Source: Saccopteryx bilineata
Taxonomy: Eukaryota > Chordata > Mammalia > Chiroptera > Emballonuridae
Direction: 5' to 3'
NCBI RefSeq assembly: GCF_036850765.1
Contig: NC_089490.1
Span: forward strand, 290,948,982-291,012,981
Length of the DNA stretch: 64,000 bases
Part shown: positions 10,881 through 23,150 of the stretch, piece by piece
How the letters are laid out: each line of letters starts with the position of its first letter
Numbering within the stretch: the stretch's first letter is position 1
The notes under the pieces: generated by a model
The model's input: the letters and a program-made list of their open reading frames with translations, nothing else
What the model was told of the DNA's origin: nothing
Databases searched by the model: none
Position numbers and translations under genes: made by a program

Positions 10881-11220
10881 GCCTGACCAGGTGGTGGCGC
10901 ATTGGAAAGAGCATTGGACTGGGATGCAGAGGACCCAGGTTCGAGACCCCGAGGTTGCCAGCTTGAGCGTGGGCTCATCTGGTTTGAGCAAAAGCCCACC
11001 AGCTTGGACCCAATTCGCTGGCCCCAATAAGGGGCTACTCGGTCTGCTGAAGGCCCGCGGTCAAGGCACATATGAGAAAGCAATCAGTGAACAACTAAGG
11101 TATTGCAACGTGCAATGAAAAACTAATGATTGATGCTTCTCATCTCTTTCCATTCCTGTCTGTCTGTCCCTGTCTATCCCTCTCTCTGACTCACTCTTTG
11201 TCTCTGTAAAAAAAAAAAAA
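10881..11220 (+). mobile_element. tRNA-derived SINE, GCCTGACCAGG head (Rhin-like)
   Basis: A full-length copy. It has a tRNA-like head with A-box and B-box regions (GGTTCGAGACCCC near 10938), a body with GCTTGAGC-type modules, a CT-rich stretch ending in CTCTGT and an A12 tail. The TSD AAAAGAATTGGACT occurs at 10867-10880 and again right after the tail (to 11230). Low divergence of the TSD indicates a young insertion. Confidence 0.92.
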
Positions 11221-11230
11221 GAATTGGACT

Positions 11231-13666
11231 GAAATCTGGAGAAATTACATTGACTAGAAAAAAATATCAAGAAGGGAAAATACAAAGACACCTTAAAATA
11301 CAGAGACCAATATAAGATTATAAATATACCCATATCTAGAAAAAAATATGGTATGAGTCAACAATGTTTAGGGGTAGGAACACAGCAAAGCACCTACATA
11401 TATCACTGTGATATTTCAGATCATTAAAAAAAATTTAAATTCTGAAAAGGTTGGAGTGTCAGTTGGTGGTATAAACATGACATCTACAATGAAAGGATTT
11501 TAGACCTGAATAAAAAATCATTAATAATATTATATTTTGAAAGAAATAAGTTGATCTCTTCAAATTATAACAAAAGTTATTTTGAACCTATGGTTCCATC
11601 CATAATCACCATACTGTATGGTTCTATTCATCATCACCATCACTCAACTATTAGTTTGTGTGCCAAAACAAGAAAAATCCTAGATCCAGAAAGAAAAAAG
11701 TCATATTTACTTCTCATTTCTAAGCAAATAGAGATATGTCTCAGGCCAAGTGAAGATAACAGATTGATATAATAAATGATATGACTGTTAAAGTTGAACA
11801 GTCCTATATATCTCTGTAATACTTTAACAACTAAGAGGAGAGAAAAGGGGAGAATTCATGGTTAAGAAGTTGGAAAACAGCATTAAGCAACTTTGAGCAA
11901 TTAATGCAGTATAAGACAGGATGGTTTCTTTTAATACTTTAAATAAAGACATTTCTAAATAATGTTTATTAGATAGAGATGAATTCATTGATTTTCAGTC
12001 ATTGTAAAGAAAATAATCAAACAATATTAAAGTCTTGGTATTTTATTTTCTAGTCTTAGAATAAAAAAATGACAAAATATATAAACAGGTGTAGGAAGGT
12101 CAACTGTTGAAATATAAATGTAATGGAATGATGTTTGCCCACAGAAGGTAGTAAAAGGCAACCAGTAATATAGGACTTCACATTTCCTTCTCTGAAAGCA
12201 TAGCAATCAAAGATTAAGTTTTATATTTAATGAATAATAAATCAGAGGGTTTATATATAAAATTTTGATCAAATAAAAGCCAGGAGGAAATAAAATTAAA
12301 GGTATACCAAGAGTATTTGTAAAGAAAAGATGGAGAAGGGGAACCTGCCAACCCCAATATGTTCATCAACTGTCAGTCTGATTCTATTACTTTTCATCCT
12401 ATTGTTTTTGCGCTTGTTTTTTTTTGAGGAATATTGGTCTTGCTATTAGCATGCCCAATGATGTTTTTAGAAATTGATGTTGCAAATTATATTTCTTTAC
12501 ATTTTTCTTCTACTATGCAGATAGAATAAGAACTGGCTACTTTGATTTAATTAGGAGTAGAATTTATTCAAATCTAGATTGTAGCTTTAGTAAGTCTTCT
12601 AGTTATAGCTCTCACGGCCTTCATGAAGAGGTTTGTGTATATGTTAATTTGTTATCTACTTTCTTCTCATCTTTGGATAGTTTTTAACTATACCAGTTTG
12701 CTCAGAACTGCTGGGTTACTGAATGTCAAGTAATTTTCAGAAGCTCTCTACAATTTAGGTATTTTTCCTAATTTTGAAGAAGCAAAAATTTGAACTACTT
12801 TTATTTAACTTATAATTAAAATAGTTTATAGTAGTCAATCATTTAAAAAGATGTTTTGTTTTCCCATGCTAGCTATAGTTGAAACATTGCATAACAACTT
12901 CTCTCATTTTTAATACTGAGTTAAATTGATGAATTTGAATTGAACTTCTTTAAGGATATATATTTTTTAATTATTCTTTTTTTATCTCGTGTACTTTTCT
13001 GTAGATTAATGTAACAAAAATATAAAAGTTCTATGTAGGGACTCAAACTTCTTAGCACATGTACACTAAATATACTTATAATTGATAATTAATAGCAGTA
13101 TAAATACAAATAGTATTATATATAAATAATACTATTATTAAATATGATAATATAAATAAATAATACTATAGTTAAAGATTAAGTATTTTTTATTAGAATT
13201 GTTCCTTATGCAATGTTAGGTTTTATTGTACCTTATGTTATTTTTACAGCATTTAAATTCATAATATTCTCTAAGGATTAGGGCTCTATTTTACTACTTT
13301 TTTTCCTGTCCCTTTCAAACAATCTTATTCTACTGCACTTTTTATTCTTAAGTAATTCATAAAACTAGCACCACTTGTTTATTTTTACTAAAAAAATAAA
13401 TAATCTTATATGACATATTTGTGTTTTTTATTTTTTTTCTCTATTTCCATTATTTGATGCAGTTTTACCCCTCTTGACATTAACATTCAGAAGGCTGACC
13501 TCTATGCTACTGAGATACCTTACCATTTGGATTAGGTTCTGCCTAATTAATGGGAGATAGAGAAATAGGAGAGAATGTGATACCTTGGCTCTTCTCCTAG
13601 ATGAGCCACCATTTGGCAGTGGCTACCTCCTATATCTAATGCTACTGTGGCTGATTTGCAGCCATC
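11231..13666. other. AT-rich gene desert
   Basis: About 2.4 kb of A/T-rich sequence. I see no exon, RNA gene or named repeat. A run of short AT repeats (TATAAATAATACTATTA-type) is present around 13090-13170. Any ancient repeats here are too decayed for me to recognise by eye. Confidence 0.5.
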
Positions 13667-13674
13667 TACTATGC

Positions 13675-13912
13675 CTGTGATGGCGAACCTTTTTATAAAA
13701 CCGCCCACTTTTGCAGTGCTGGTCAACCTGGTCCCCCCTGCCCACTAGTGGGCGGTCCAGTTTTCATGGTGGGGGGGGGGGTAGCGAAGCAACCAAACTG
13801 CACTGTGATTGGCCCACCATGAAAGCTGGACCGCCCACTAGTGAGCAGGAGGGACCAGGTTGACTAGCACTGCAAAAGTGGGTTCTTTTTATAAAAAGGT
13901 TTGCCATCATGG
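13675..13912. mobile_element. Palindromic hAT-type MITE
   Basis: A 238-bp element flanked by a perfect 8-bp TSD, TACTATGC (13667-13674 and 13913-13920). Its ends are CTGTGATGGCGAACC and the reverse complement of CCATGATGGCAAACC, which fit hAT-like terminal inverted repeats. The two halves are near-complete inverted copies, each with CGCCCACTAGTG and a GACCAGGTTGAC-type block, around a short centre holding a G11 run (13771-13781). Strand is arbitrary. It has no coding capacity. Confidence 0.9.
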
Positions 13913-13920
13913 TACTATGC

Positions 13921-14329
13921 AGTCAGCTCTAACAAACTGTGAATGACTTCATTTAGCCCTTGTAGGCCTAAGGGTGATAAAGATTTCCTTTGCTTATTCT
14001 TTCTTCCCTTTCCCTTCCATCTTATTAGCTTTACTTCTATTTTCTTAACCTTTCCACATCTTGTACAGAATGCTTTCATTAAACTATCAGCCCCATTTCT
14101 GTACTGTATGTTGCTGGGATGTTGACATTTTCAATTTATGTATTGTTGAAAACACTAGGTTCAAGTTGAACAGGAATATTGTAGCACCAAAAGTTGTCTT
14201 AGGTCAATCAAAAATTTGTAAACCACTAAATATTACTCTGAAAATAATGAATAATGTCTGAAATACATTAAATAATTTAAAAGTAGTAAAAGAAAAATTT
14301 TTTAACATACTGAAATCATAAAATATTTA
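13921..14329. other. Non-coding spacer
   Basis: About 400 bp between a MITE and an LTR-like insert. Only short chance frames. No repeat named. Confidence 0.45.
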
Positions 14330-14656
14330 TCATCTTAATTTAAAAATTAAAGTAAATTTAGTAAGAGAGAATTCAGTTTTAACATTTTTTAAATCCCCTA
14401 GACAAATGTTATAAGTTTGTTAATGATTGTGCCATGCTGTGTCATGCCCCCCCCCAACCTGTGTGTGGTCAAAGGGTATATAACCAGCCTCTGAGATACA
14501 TTTGGGGCTGCACAATTGGGGTCAGATATGCCCCGTGTCAGTCATATGAGGCCAGCATATTAATAAATCTCCTCCTTTTAGTAAAATCCTTCAAAATTAA
14601 AAAAAAATCATCATATTAATTTAAAAATTAAAGTAGTTTTAGTAAGAGAGAATTCA
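14330..14656 (+). mobile_element. LTR-like insert between 46-bp direct repeats
   Basis: Two 46-bp direct repeats (14330-14375 and 14611-14656) match at about 43 of 46 positions. They enclose 235 bp that hold a TATA-like GGGTATATAACC near 14475, a TTAATAAATCTCC polyadenylation-like signal near 14559 and a short A-rich end abutting the right repeat. Promoter plus polyA signal suggests a solo-LTR or LTR fragment. The flanking repeat is far longer than an LTR TSD (4-6 bp). An RNA carrying LTR sequence and inserted by L1 machinery, or a local duplication, would fit better. Confidence 0.5.
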
Positions 14657-15109
14657 AGCAAAGAAACATGTGCACTGATCTTAGAACCATAGCTGAATAA
14701 TAACAGATGTATCAAAAAGAAAAAAAAGAAAAGACAACTCTTTAGGTATAGATTTCCTTATCTCTGCTTCCAGTCTGAAGTCGCAGTAACATGGTTCCAT
14801 TCTACCAGTCAGTTACGAAGCTCCTCTTGACTGAAAACAGTGATTATATAATTGAGAATTCCAAGTCTCTCTTTTTTCTCTACCTCTCCCCATTTTTATT
14901 ATTTATGGTTCAGTAATTCCATTCCTATTCCATCCCTTTTTAATACAATATAATCTATGTCTCTTCTACATTTCTGAATATTATTTCATAGTCTATTTTG
15001 TTGAATTATATTTCTTTTAATATCAAAGATTGTGTTCTACAGATTACTGCCCCTGGCCGATCCATTTTAGAGACTGTTTCTCAAACTGAAGCTGTAAGCC
15101 CAAAATAAA
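14657..15109. other. Non-coding spacer
   Basis: About 450 bp with no recognisable gene or repeat. Confidence 0.45.
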
Positions 15110-15465
15110 GGTACAGTAGGGCCCCCTTCTCTCTGATGGTTCAAGGGGAGAACCTCCCTTTGCTTTTTCCAGCTTCTGGTGTTTGCTAAAAATACTTGGT
15201 GTTCCTTGACTTGTAGACACAGTACTTCAGTCACAAAACCTTATTCTTTCTGTTTGTTTTTACATTGTCTTCCCTGTTTGTATGTCTGTACTGTGTCCGA
15301 ACTCCCACTTTTTAGAACTCTAGTTATATTTAATTAGGACCCATCTTAATAACTTCATTTTAATTTGATTATGTCTATAAGAACTTAATCTCAAATAGTC
15401 ATTTTCTTAGTTAAGATTACAATGTATTATTTGGGGGGACACAATTCAATTCACAACCAAATGCT
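15110..15465 (-). mobile_element. ERVL-MaLR LTR fragment
   Basis: Blocks in order: CTTCCAGCTTCTGGTG near 15165, GTTCCTTGACTTGTAG near 15200, TTAATTAGGACCC near 15330, TTTTAATTTGATTA near 15357 and GGGGGGACACAATTCAATTC near 15433. This is the reverse of a MaLR (MLT1/MST-type) LTR, whose sense start carries GAATTGTGTCCCCCC. A second copy lies at 49085-49850. Confidence 0.65.
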
Positions 15466-15650
15466 AGAGCACAAACATGACATTTTCCCGAAAATTTTGT
15501 GGGCAAGGAAATTGGATTGAGGGACTGTTATGATTTCAATTGTTTCAAGCAATTTTATCAATTTTATGCCTTTAAAATAAGCAGAAACCTACTTTTACAT
15601 GTAGGATAATTATGATCATCATTCCCCTTGAGCATAAGAAAAATATAGTG

Positions 15651-16104
15651 GCCTGACCAGGCAGTGACAGAGTGAATAGAGCATTAGACTGGGTCGCGGA
15701 GGACCAAGGTGGGAAAGTCTGAGATTGCTGGTTTGAGCATGGGCTCATCTGGCTTGAGCGGAGGCCATGAGCATGAGTGCAGGCTCCCTGGCTTGAACTT
15801 AGAATCATAGACATGACCCCATGGTTGCTGGCTTGAGCCCAAAGATCATTGGTTTGAAGCCCAAGGTTGCTAGCATGGACCCAAGGCTGCTGGTTTGAGC
15901 AAGGGGTCACTTGCCTTGCTATAGTCCCCACCCCCTTCAAGGCACATATGAGAAAGAAATGAATGAACCACTAAGGTGCTGCAATGAAGAATTGATGCGT
16001 CTCATCCCTCTCCCTTCTTGTCTGTCTGTCCCTATCTGTCCATCTCTCTGACTCTCTCTTTCTGTCTCTGTCCATAAAAAAAGAAACAAAAAAAATAAAA
16101 TAAA
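15651..16104 (+). mobile_element. Rhin-like SINE, long-body variant
   Basis: It has the GCCTGACCAGGCAGTG head and CTCTGTC end of the common SINE. The body is about 90 bp longer than the copy at 10881, because it carries extra TTGCTGGCTTGAGC-type modules and a CATAGACATGACCCC segment. The tail is an impure A-rich run from about 16076. No clean TSD found. The same extra segment is visible in the copies at 28611, 46271 and 60239. Confidence 0.85.
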
Positions 16105-16404
16105 TGAAATGTGACTTCACTTCCTTTAATTTTAAAATGAATTTTGCCTATAATGCCAATCACTTCATAATTCCATTGTTTAGTTTACATTTGTTGATCA
16201 AACAGTTTATTCAGGCTTTTGGAGATTTTTATTTCAAAATTATTACAGATACAACTAATATTAAAATATAATCATAGAGTATATAACTTTTAGATATTTT
16301 CAACATATCAAAGACCTATATTTGACAATTCTATCTTATTACATCAACTGTTACAACAGATGTTTCAAAATGTGTGTTCACTTCTAATTAAAATTGTATG
16401 TTTT

Positions 16405-16788
16405 GGCCCTGGCCGGTTGGCTCAGTGGTAGAGCGTCGGCCTGGCGTGCGAAAGTCCTGGGTTCGATTCCTGGCCAGGGCACACAGGAGAGGCACCCATC
16501 TGCTTCTCCACCCCTCCCCCTCTCCTTCCTCTCTGTCTCTCTCTTCCCCTCCCACAGCCAAGGCTCCACTGGAGCAAAAGATGGCCCGGGCGCTGGGGAT
16601 GGCTCTTTGGCCTCTGCCCCAGGCGCTAGAGTGGCTCTGGTTGCCACAGAGCGACACCCCAGATGGGCAGAGCATCGCCCCCTGGTGGGCGTGCTGGGTG
16701 GATCCCGATCGGGTGCATGCGGGAGTCTGTCTGACTGCCTCCCCGTTTCCAGCTTCAGAAAAATACAAAAAAAAAAGAAAAAAGAAAA
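16405..16788 (+). mobile_element. tRNA-derived SINE, CCCTGGCCGG head
   Basis: A full-length copy with a tRNA-like head whose ends still pair (GGCCCTGGCC with GGCCAGGGCA), a CT-rich segment, a GC-rich body including GCATCGCCCCCTGGTGGGC, and a mixed A tail. The TSD AAATTGTATGTTTT (16391-16404) is repeated exactly at 16789-16802, so this is a young insertion. Confidence 0.93.
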
Positions 16789-16802
16789 AAATTGTATGTT
16801 TT

Positions 16803-19800
16803 AATTTTTTACCACAGTGGGGACTCATCGCAGACATTCTAATTTTATTTCAGAATTTACTATTTGATGTTTTTCTTGGTTTTACTGAGTTAAAATAAAA
16901 CTATGTAAATAAAAATGGTTACTAATTTAAAATAATTCAAAAATGAGGAGGTTTTTCTGCAGTTTTTCAGTGGGGTTACCTAGGTACTTAGGGAGGCAGA
17001 CAAATACTAATAATCTTCCAGGAAAGCAGTTGATTTTTTTTTTAATCAAATCTCGGGGTATATAGACTCGTTCAGAAGAGTGCCAAATGGTATTGTCAGC
17101 CTAAGAGAGTTGATGTGGTTTCCTAAATTCTCCAAGAAGTTGGGAAGGCAGAATACCAGAACCCCCATTTGTTACTGAGACATTTATAGTTCAACATGGA
17201 TATTTAATGGGTTGGAAAACAAATATTAATACAACTCCTGACAAATCTATTTTTAAAATATTTTCATCTTTATTTCTTAAAACTTTAAGACATTTATTCA
17301 AAGAACTGTAGTAATTTTAAACAAAAATTATACATGGTATTTTCTCCCAAAGGATTAAAATAAGGCTTTCTGAGATATTTAAGTACTTATTGCAAATGGG
17401 AAAAGAAAGGAAGTAGATGACTTCTCAAGTTAATTTCTAGAAAAATATCTGATAAATGAGGTTATTGCATTTTTGGATTATCTGACTTGTAAACACATTT
17501 AGAAAAACGTATTTACTTGTGAAAGTGAAAGTAAAATGAGACTTGATGGTCCAATTTTAAATTAAAATTTAGTCAAAATAGTTTTGATTATACTTTTTTA
17601 AAAATGGCACAAAGGGAAATAACACTATGTAAGCATACTGGGCAATTTCAGACACATGGAAAGCAAGAAACAATCCATGGATTTAAAATATTCAGAGTCC
17701 TTCATAGTGCTCATTCATCTGAGCAACCACAGACCTTGAACTCTAATGATGAAGCAGGTGACCAGCAACCAGGAATACTAAACTTCAGTCAGCCATATTT
17801 GAAGCATGAAATTATTACCCCAAGAAGATGATTAGTTAATTTAATGGAAATAGGAAATATGTAGAGAAATATAACAGAATATTGCTATCCGTTATTGTTC
17901 TTGCAATTTAGAGTAAAATGTCTCTTTGTCTGGAACTTACATAATTATTTTCCCAACTAAATAATTCCTAACATATCATATAACAAATGTTCTTTTTGGT
18001 ACCCTTTAGAGAAACAAAATGATTGTGACCCAATTGCTTTTATGCCTTTTATACTTTTATACCCTGATTTCAAAACCTGATAAATATTCCCTTATTATTA
18101 ATGAAACAAAACAAAGCTAAGTAGAATTCTATTATGCATATGACCTAATGAATATAAGATGACTAACAGAATAATCCAAATACCAGTAAAAAACTATTAC
18201 TGGTCTTTTCCTGGAGTATAAGATTGTTCCTAGAAGAGTGACTTACAGTGTTTATTCAGATTTCTTAAATGTCAAATATAAATGAATAATTAGATCTGTA
18301 AATCGCCATTTTGAAAGTTCAATCACTAGCTTCCTGTCATCATATGTTTTATGGTCTGGGAAATCTATACTGTCTGATTTGAACTAATTTAACTATGATA
18401 TTTCTACATAATTTGTACCTGAGTATATTCCAGGAAAATTGTCATTAATTACGAATGTCCATGACATTTTTTAAATCATATTTTAAAGGCAATTGATTGA
18501 GGAATTTTCAGAGGATTTTAATGCTTTAAGAAGGAAAAACAACTAGGCCCCAATTCCAATTTGAAATTAAAGTTAACACCTTACACTGCTGAGAAACAAA
18601 TAGGAAGTCATTAGCAAAGGAAGAATGATAATAGTAAATTTGAAACTAGAAATGAGTCATATTCCTATAACTATGTATTCGAAGGTAAATAACATACTTG
18701 CTTTAATAATCACCTTCCACTAACCAAAGTATGTATCCTGTACTATGAAAAGACAAATTATTTTACTGATATCTAGCATGTTAATATTGGGAAAATTGAG
18801 TTGCTCATACTGTATGTATTTGATTAAAAAACAAAATTAACTTATTTTCCTGGATTGTGGTGACATGTAAAATGTGACTAAAGTAATTATATTGTGATTT
18901 TATATTTTTGCATAAAAGTTCTATAAATAATTGGGAAGAACTTGTAATGAAATGTTTAGATTATACTCTATTCTCTTCTGAACAGCAGCTAAAGATATCT
19001 ACAAAGTCTATCTCAACATTATGAGAAAGAGAAATATGACATTACTTAGGAAGCTTTAGTGAGTTAGGAATCAATTAACATTTCTTCCTGAAGTTTCTGT
19101 GATTTTCTAAATCCGTACTAAAAAAAATAAACCCAGAAAGACTGAACAAAGATTCAATAAATATTTACTCAAAAACCCAATTTGAAAAATTGACAATCCC
19201 AGAAAAGAAGGCTTTATCAGTTAGCTTCTGCCATCTACCCTGGACCTGGAATATAATAATTGAGGTCCTTACTTAGTACTAATATGAAAAGCATGACAGG
19301 TATTTGAGAAAGCAGGTGACTGTGTTCCAATATGGAGGAAATGATCACAAAGAATGACTATCTGCTGTGGCCACAGACAAGGAACAGATTATGGGATAGT
19401 TTGACAGTTGTGCTTATTTGTGTCCCCAATTTGCCCTGAAAAGATCACTAATTCAAGGTAAGAAAGAAATCAAGAGAAAACATAAATCAGGTTACTGTTT
19501 GACAACAGCTAGAGTGAAACACTAATAGCAATAAGTATAAAGGGGCTGTGCAGACCCTGAAAATGATTTCCCACGGAAGATGCTAAAGGACTAAAGATTT
19601 CCCATGTGACTCTTGCAAGATTTACGCCTCCAACTATTCTTCCCAAACCTTTTACTAAATTCAGACTGACTCCAATGATCCCCGTGTCTTGCTGTCCCTA
19701 CATCGTTTTCTATTACCATCACTACCTAAAATTCTTTGTACCTAGCAAGAAATTGAGTAATGAGCGGTTCTTGAAACAAATTAAAGTAGACTGACTTTTC

Positions 19801-20776
19801 CCAAGCCGTCATAGGAAATCTTTAGGATTCTTGTTTTAATTCTATCACACTAACCACTCATTTATCCTTATTGCTTGACCACTCAACCTCCTTTCTCAGG
19901 TGTAATTCTCTGGTTGAGGTACTTTGAATTTGCATAAAGTTGGGGAGAAATGAAATGGTTCCTAGGAGGCTCTCTTCCTAAATAATTCATAACACCAAAG
20001 ACATTTGTAAAAGTATAATATAAGGCCTAGACATTTCCTCACTCCTCATGGAAATTCAACCAGTATTTCAGGAAATACAACCAGTATAAGTTCACAAAAC
20101 AATTTTTCAGTTTTTTTAAGAACATAGTATTATGAAATACAGCATTATGAAAATAAGAACTGAAGTTATATTTGTGGGGAGAAGAGACTTTTTGATGCAC
20201 TTGTGGTTAGGTTAGCATGACCTGGTTTTGTCGGTACTTAGTCAAGATTATGATGCAGTCTGTTTTTTTCTGTCTCTTCATCACATACACACATGATGTT
20301 GGTGTCCTGTGAGATTATTTTTGTTCAACAATAGAACACTACATGTGGCCATAATGCCAGGCTAGCTCCTTGCAACAATGAGTCCAAGATATTAGTGTCC
20401 GAGGAACTACTATGTCAGAGGCTTCTATTCTCTTGCACAAAACATATCTTCTTAGCATCAGATAAACCACCATGGAGCATCAATGTCCTTCTTCCAACTA
20501 AATTAGAAAACTTAATGACTTTTGCTTCAAATAAACTGGATATTGCCTCTATTAACTAGAAAGCAGTTTATGTGAGAAAGTAATTTCAGAACACGTACAT
20601 TTATGTGTGTTCAAACTTGTGTGACCACTTCATTTAATAGTCTAAATTAAGTAGGGGAAAGATAGTCTTATTTTTTTTTAATCATGTTTACTCAAACCTC
20701 CATAACCCAACTCTCCTAATGCTGCTACTTATATTGATTTCCTTTTCTTTGCATCATTGTAGTTTACAGGAGGTTC
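16803..20776. other. AT-rich gene desert
   Basis: About 4 kb without a recognisable gene or named repeat. The longest open frame (17604-17831, 75 codons) has no recognisable domain and no coding signature I can defend. Ancient repeats may be present but are not legible by eye. Confidence 0.5.
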
Positions 20777-20791
20777 TCCACTTCTACTATC

Positions 20792-21138
20792 TTTTTTTCT
20801 TTTAATTTTAAGTGAGAGTAGGGGAGATAATGAGACAGACTCACACATGCACCCCAACCAGGATCCACCCAGTTACGCCCATCTGGGGCCAATGCTTGAA
20901 TCAACTGAGCTAGTTTAGCACCTGAGGCTGACACTGACCAACTGAGCTAACCTCAGCACCTGGGGTGACACTCCCACCAATCAAGCCACTAGCTGCAGTA
21001 GGAGAAGAAGGAAAGAAGGGAGAGGAAAGGTAAGAGAAGTAGATAGTCCCTTCTTTTGTGTGCCCTGACTGGGAAACAAACCTGGGACGTTCAGACGCTG
21101 AGCCAATACTCTATCCGGTGAGCCAACTGGCCAGGGCT
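20792..21138 (-). mobile_element. Older, longer CCCTGGCC-head SINE
   Basis: On the minus strand it starts AGCCCTGGCCAGTTGGCTCA and has the CT-rich segment. The body is diverged and includes two further AGCTCAGTTGGT-like motifs, so it looks like a tandem of tRNA-like modules. It ends with a T-rich run on the plus strand. TSD TCCACTTCTACTATC (20777-20791) against TCCACTTCTGGTATC (21139-21153). The same layout is found at 39705-40027. Confidence 0.85.
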
Positions 21139-21524
21139 TCCACTTCTGGTATCACTTACCTTCTGACCGTGATCAGAATAATTTCAAAAAGAACATCTCT
21201 GATCATATTATACTCATCTTTATAATTATAAAAGATGCATTTCTCATGCCTTGGAAATTGTAAGTCACACTCCCTCCATCTGTTGAAGGTAGATTCCCTT
21301 TTCTTCTAAACTGCTAAATATTTCATGTACCAACATGAAAATTTTTCCAAACATGCTCCTATTTTCTAATCTCCACATTTTCTCTACTTTTTTTCATTCC
21401 TCTGTTTATGCACATTTCATTTTTGGCTTTCTATATAGTATCTTCCATTGCAGCTCTATCAAAATTATACATTTCAAAGATTTGAGTTGATCACAGATTT
21501 TTGCTTTTAAACTGTTAACAGCAG

Positions 21525-21893
21525 CCCTCGCCGGTTGGCTCAGTGGTAGAGCATCGGCCTGGCGTGCAGAAGTCCCGGGTTTGATTCCCGGCCAGGGCAC
21601 ACAGGAGAAGCTCCCATCTGCTTCTCCACCCCTCCCCCTCTCCTTCCTCTCTGTCTCTCTCTTCCCCTCCTGCAGCCAATGCTCCATTGGAGCAGAGATA
21701 GCCCGGGTGTTGGGGATGGCTCCGTGGCCTCTGCCTCAGGTGCTAAAGTGGCTCTGGTTGCAACAGAGCAACGCTGCAGATGGGCAGAGCATCGCCCCCT
21801 GGTGGGCGTGCCGGGTGGATCCCAGTGGGGCACATGCAGGAGTTTGTCTGACTGCCTCCCTGTTTCCAGCTTCAGAAAAAAAAAAAAAAAAGG
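21525..21893 (+). mobile_element. tRNA-derived SINE, CCCTGGCCGG head
   Basis: A full-length copy like that at 16405, with CCCTCGCCGG (one change in the head) and an A-rich tail. The exact TSD AAACTGTTAACAGCAG lies at 21509-21524 and 21894-21909. Confidence 0.93.
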
Positions 21894-21909
21894 AAACTGT
21901 TAACAGCAG

Positions 21910-22655
21910 TCAGTCCCCCTGATAGAAAATCATGTTATACTGTATATTATGATCACATTTGTGCATCTTCTCAACTAGATTATGTGTTCATTTTAGGCAA
22001 ATGTAGTCATCACCTAAACATTCAATATCTAGTCTTCAGTACTGTCCAGACACTACTGAAATTTGAACTGATTGTTTCAAAATGTAAAAAGCTAAAGACT
22101 ATAAAGACTATATATATATATATATATATTGTTCTCTCTTTTTCAATTTAAGATAGCTTCCCTAAAAGCCTTTCCTCCTTTTATAACAATGTTAGTGCAT
22201 ACTGATGTGTCAACATCTAAAGGAAAGAGGTTAGAAGCCCAACTTTTAATTACTCTTACTGAAACAAATATTAAGCAGTTAAGTATTTACAAAAAAGATT
22301 ATATTAATGACAATGTTTCTCTTATCACATACTAAGAAAGCTTTTAATTTTGAAAAAAAGTAAATAATAAATCAAAATACTGTCTAAAACTAAAGTTAAA
22401 TAATTAACTAATATGGGAATATCATGCAATTTACATGCATTTTATATAGTGTAAGAATATGATACCTTTGTATGTATATGTGTACAAGGAAATATAATAA
22501 CCTTAACAGTACTCTAGGGGAAACAGACATACAACTCTTAATAATAATATAGGAGGTATGGGATGTGAGATAGTGAAGTACGATCAGTGACCTTGAAAAA
22601 GAAGACTTGAAGAGTTGTCATGTTTAGCTATAGAGAAATTTAATGTTTTAACTTT
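21910..22655. other. AT-rich spacer with (TA)n at 22109-22129
   Basis: It contains a 21-bp TA dinucleotide run. No gene. The frame at 22129-22335 (68 codons) has no recognisable domain. Confidence 0.5.
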
Positions 22656-23150
22656 TATTTAATTTATTGAGGTGACATTGGTTAATAACTTTATAGATTT
22701 TAATATACAATTTTATCATACATCATCTCTGTATTGTATTGCGTTTTTGTCATCTAATGTCAATTTTTCTTTCGTCACCATTTATTTTCCTCCCAGCTTT
22801 ACACTCTTCTCCATGTCCCGCCTCCTTTTCTTCTGGCAATTACCATACTGTTGACTGTGTCTGTATTTTTTTTTTTATAAATCCCTTTGCCTTTTCTCAA
22901 CCAGCCTCATAATCCCCACCGCTCTGACAGATGTCAGTCTGTTCTCTGTATCTATGAGTCTCTTTCTATTTTATCTATTTTGTTCATTAATCATACATAT
23001 AAGTGAAATTATGTTATTTATTTTTCTCAAAGTGGTATTCCATGATATACATGTACCACAGGTTTTTTATCCACTCATCTACTGTGGGGCACTAAATTGC
23101 TTCCAAATCTTGGCTACTGTAACTAACACCACAATGAACATAACTGGGGA
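22656..23150 (-). mobile_element. L1: L1 3' end fragment
   Basis: The plus strand shows TTTATTGAGGTGACATTGG near 22662, CTGACAGATGTCAGTCTGT near 22925, GTGGTATTCCATGATATAC near 23032 and a CTTGGCTACTGTAAC block. These are the reverse of an L1 3' UTR and the last part of ORF2. Heavily diverged. Confidence 0.8.

Noticed and set aside
16405..16480. A tRNA gene, because the region folds like one and has A- and B-box sequences
   Set aside because: It is the head of a SINE: the CT-rich body, A tail and TSD follow. The same head occurs at 21525, 31128, 34329 and 49356.
17604..17831. A 75-codon open frame that might be a small gene
   Set aside because: No domain, no splice or promoter context, and composition close to the AT-rich surroundings. 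Open frames of this length are expected by chance over 64 kb.
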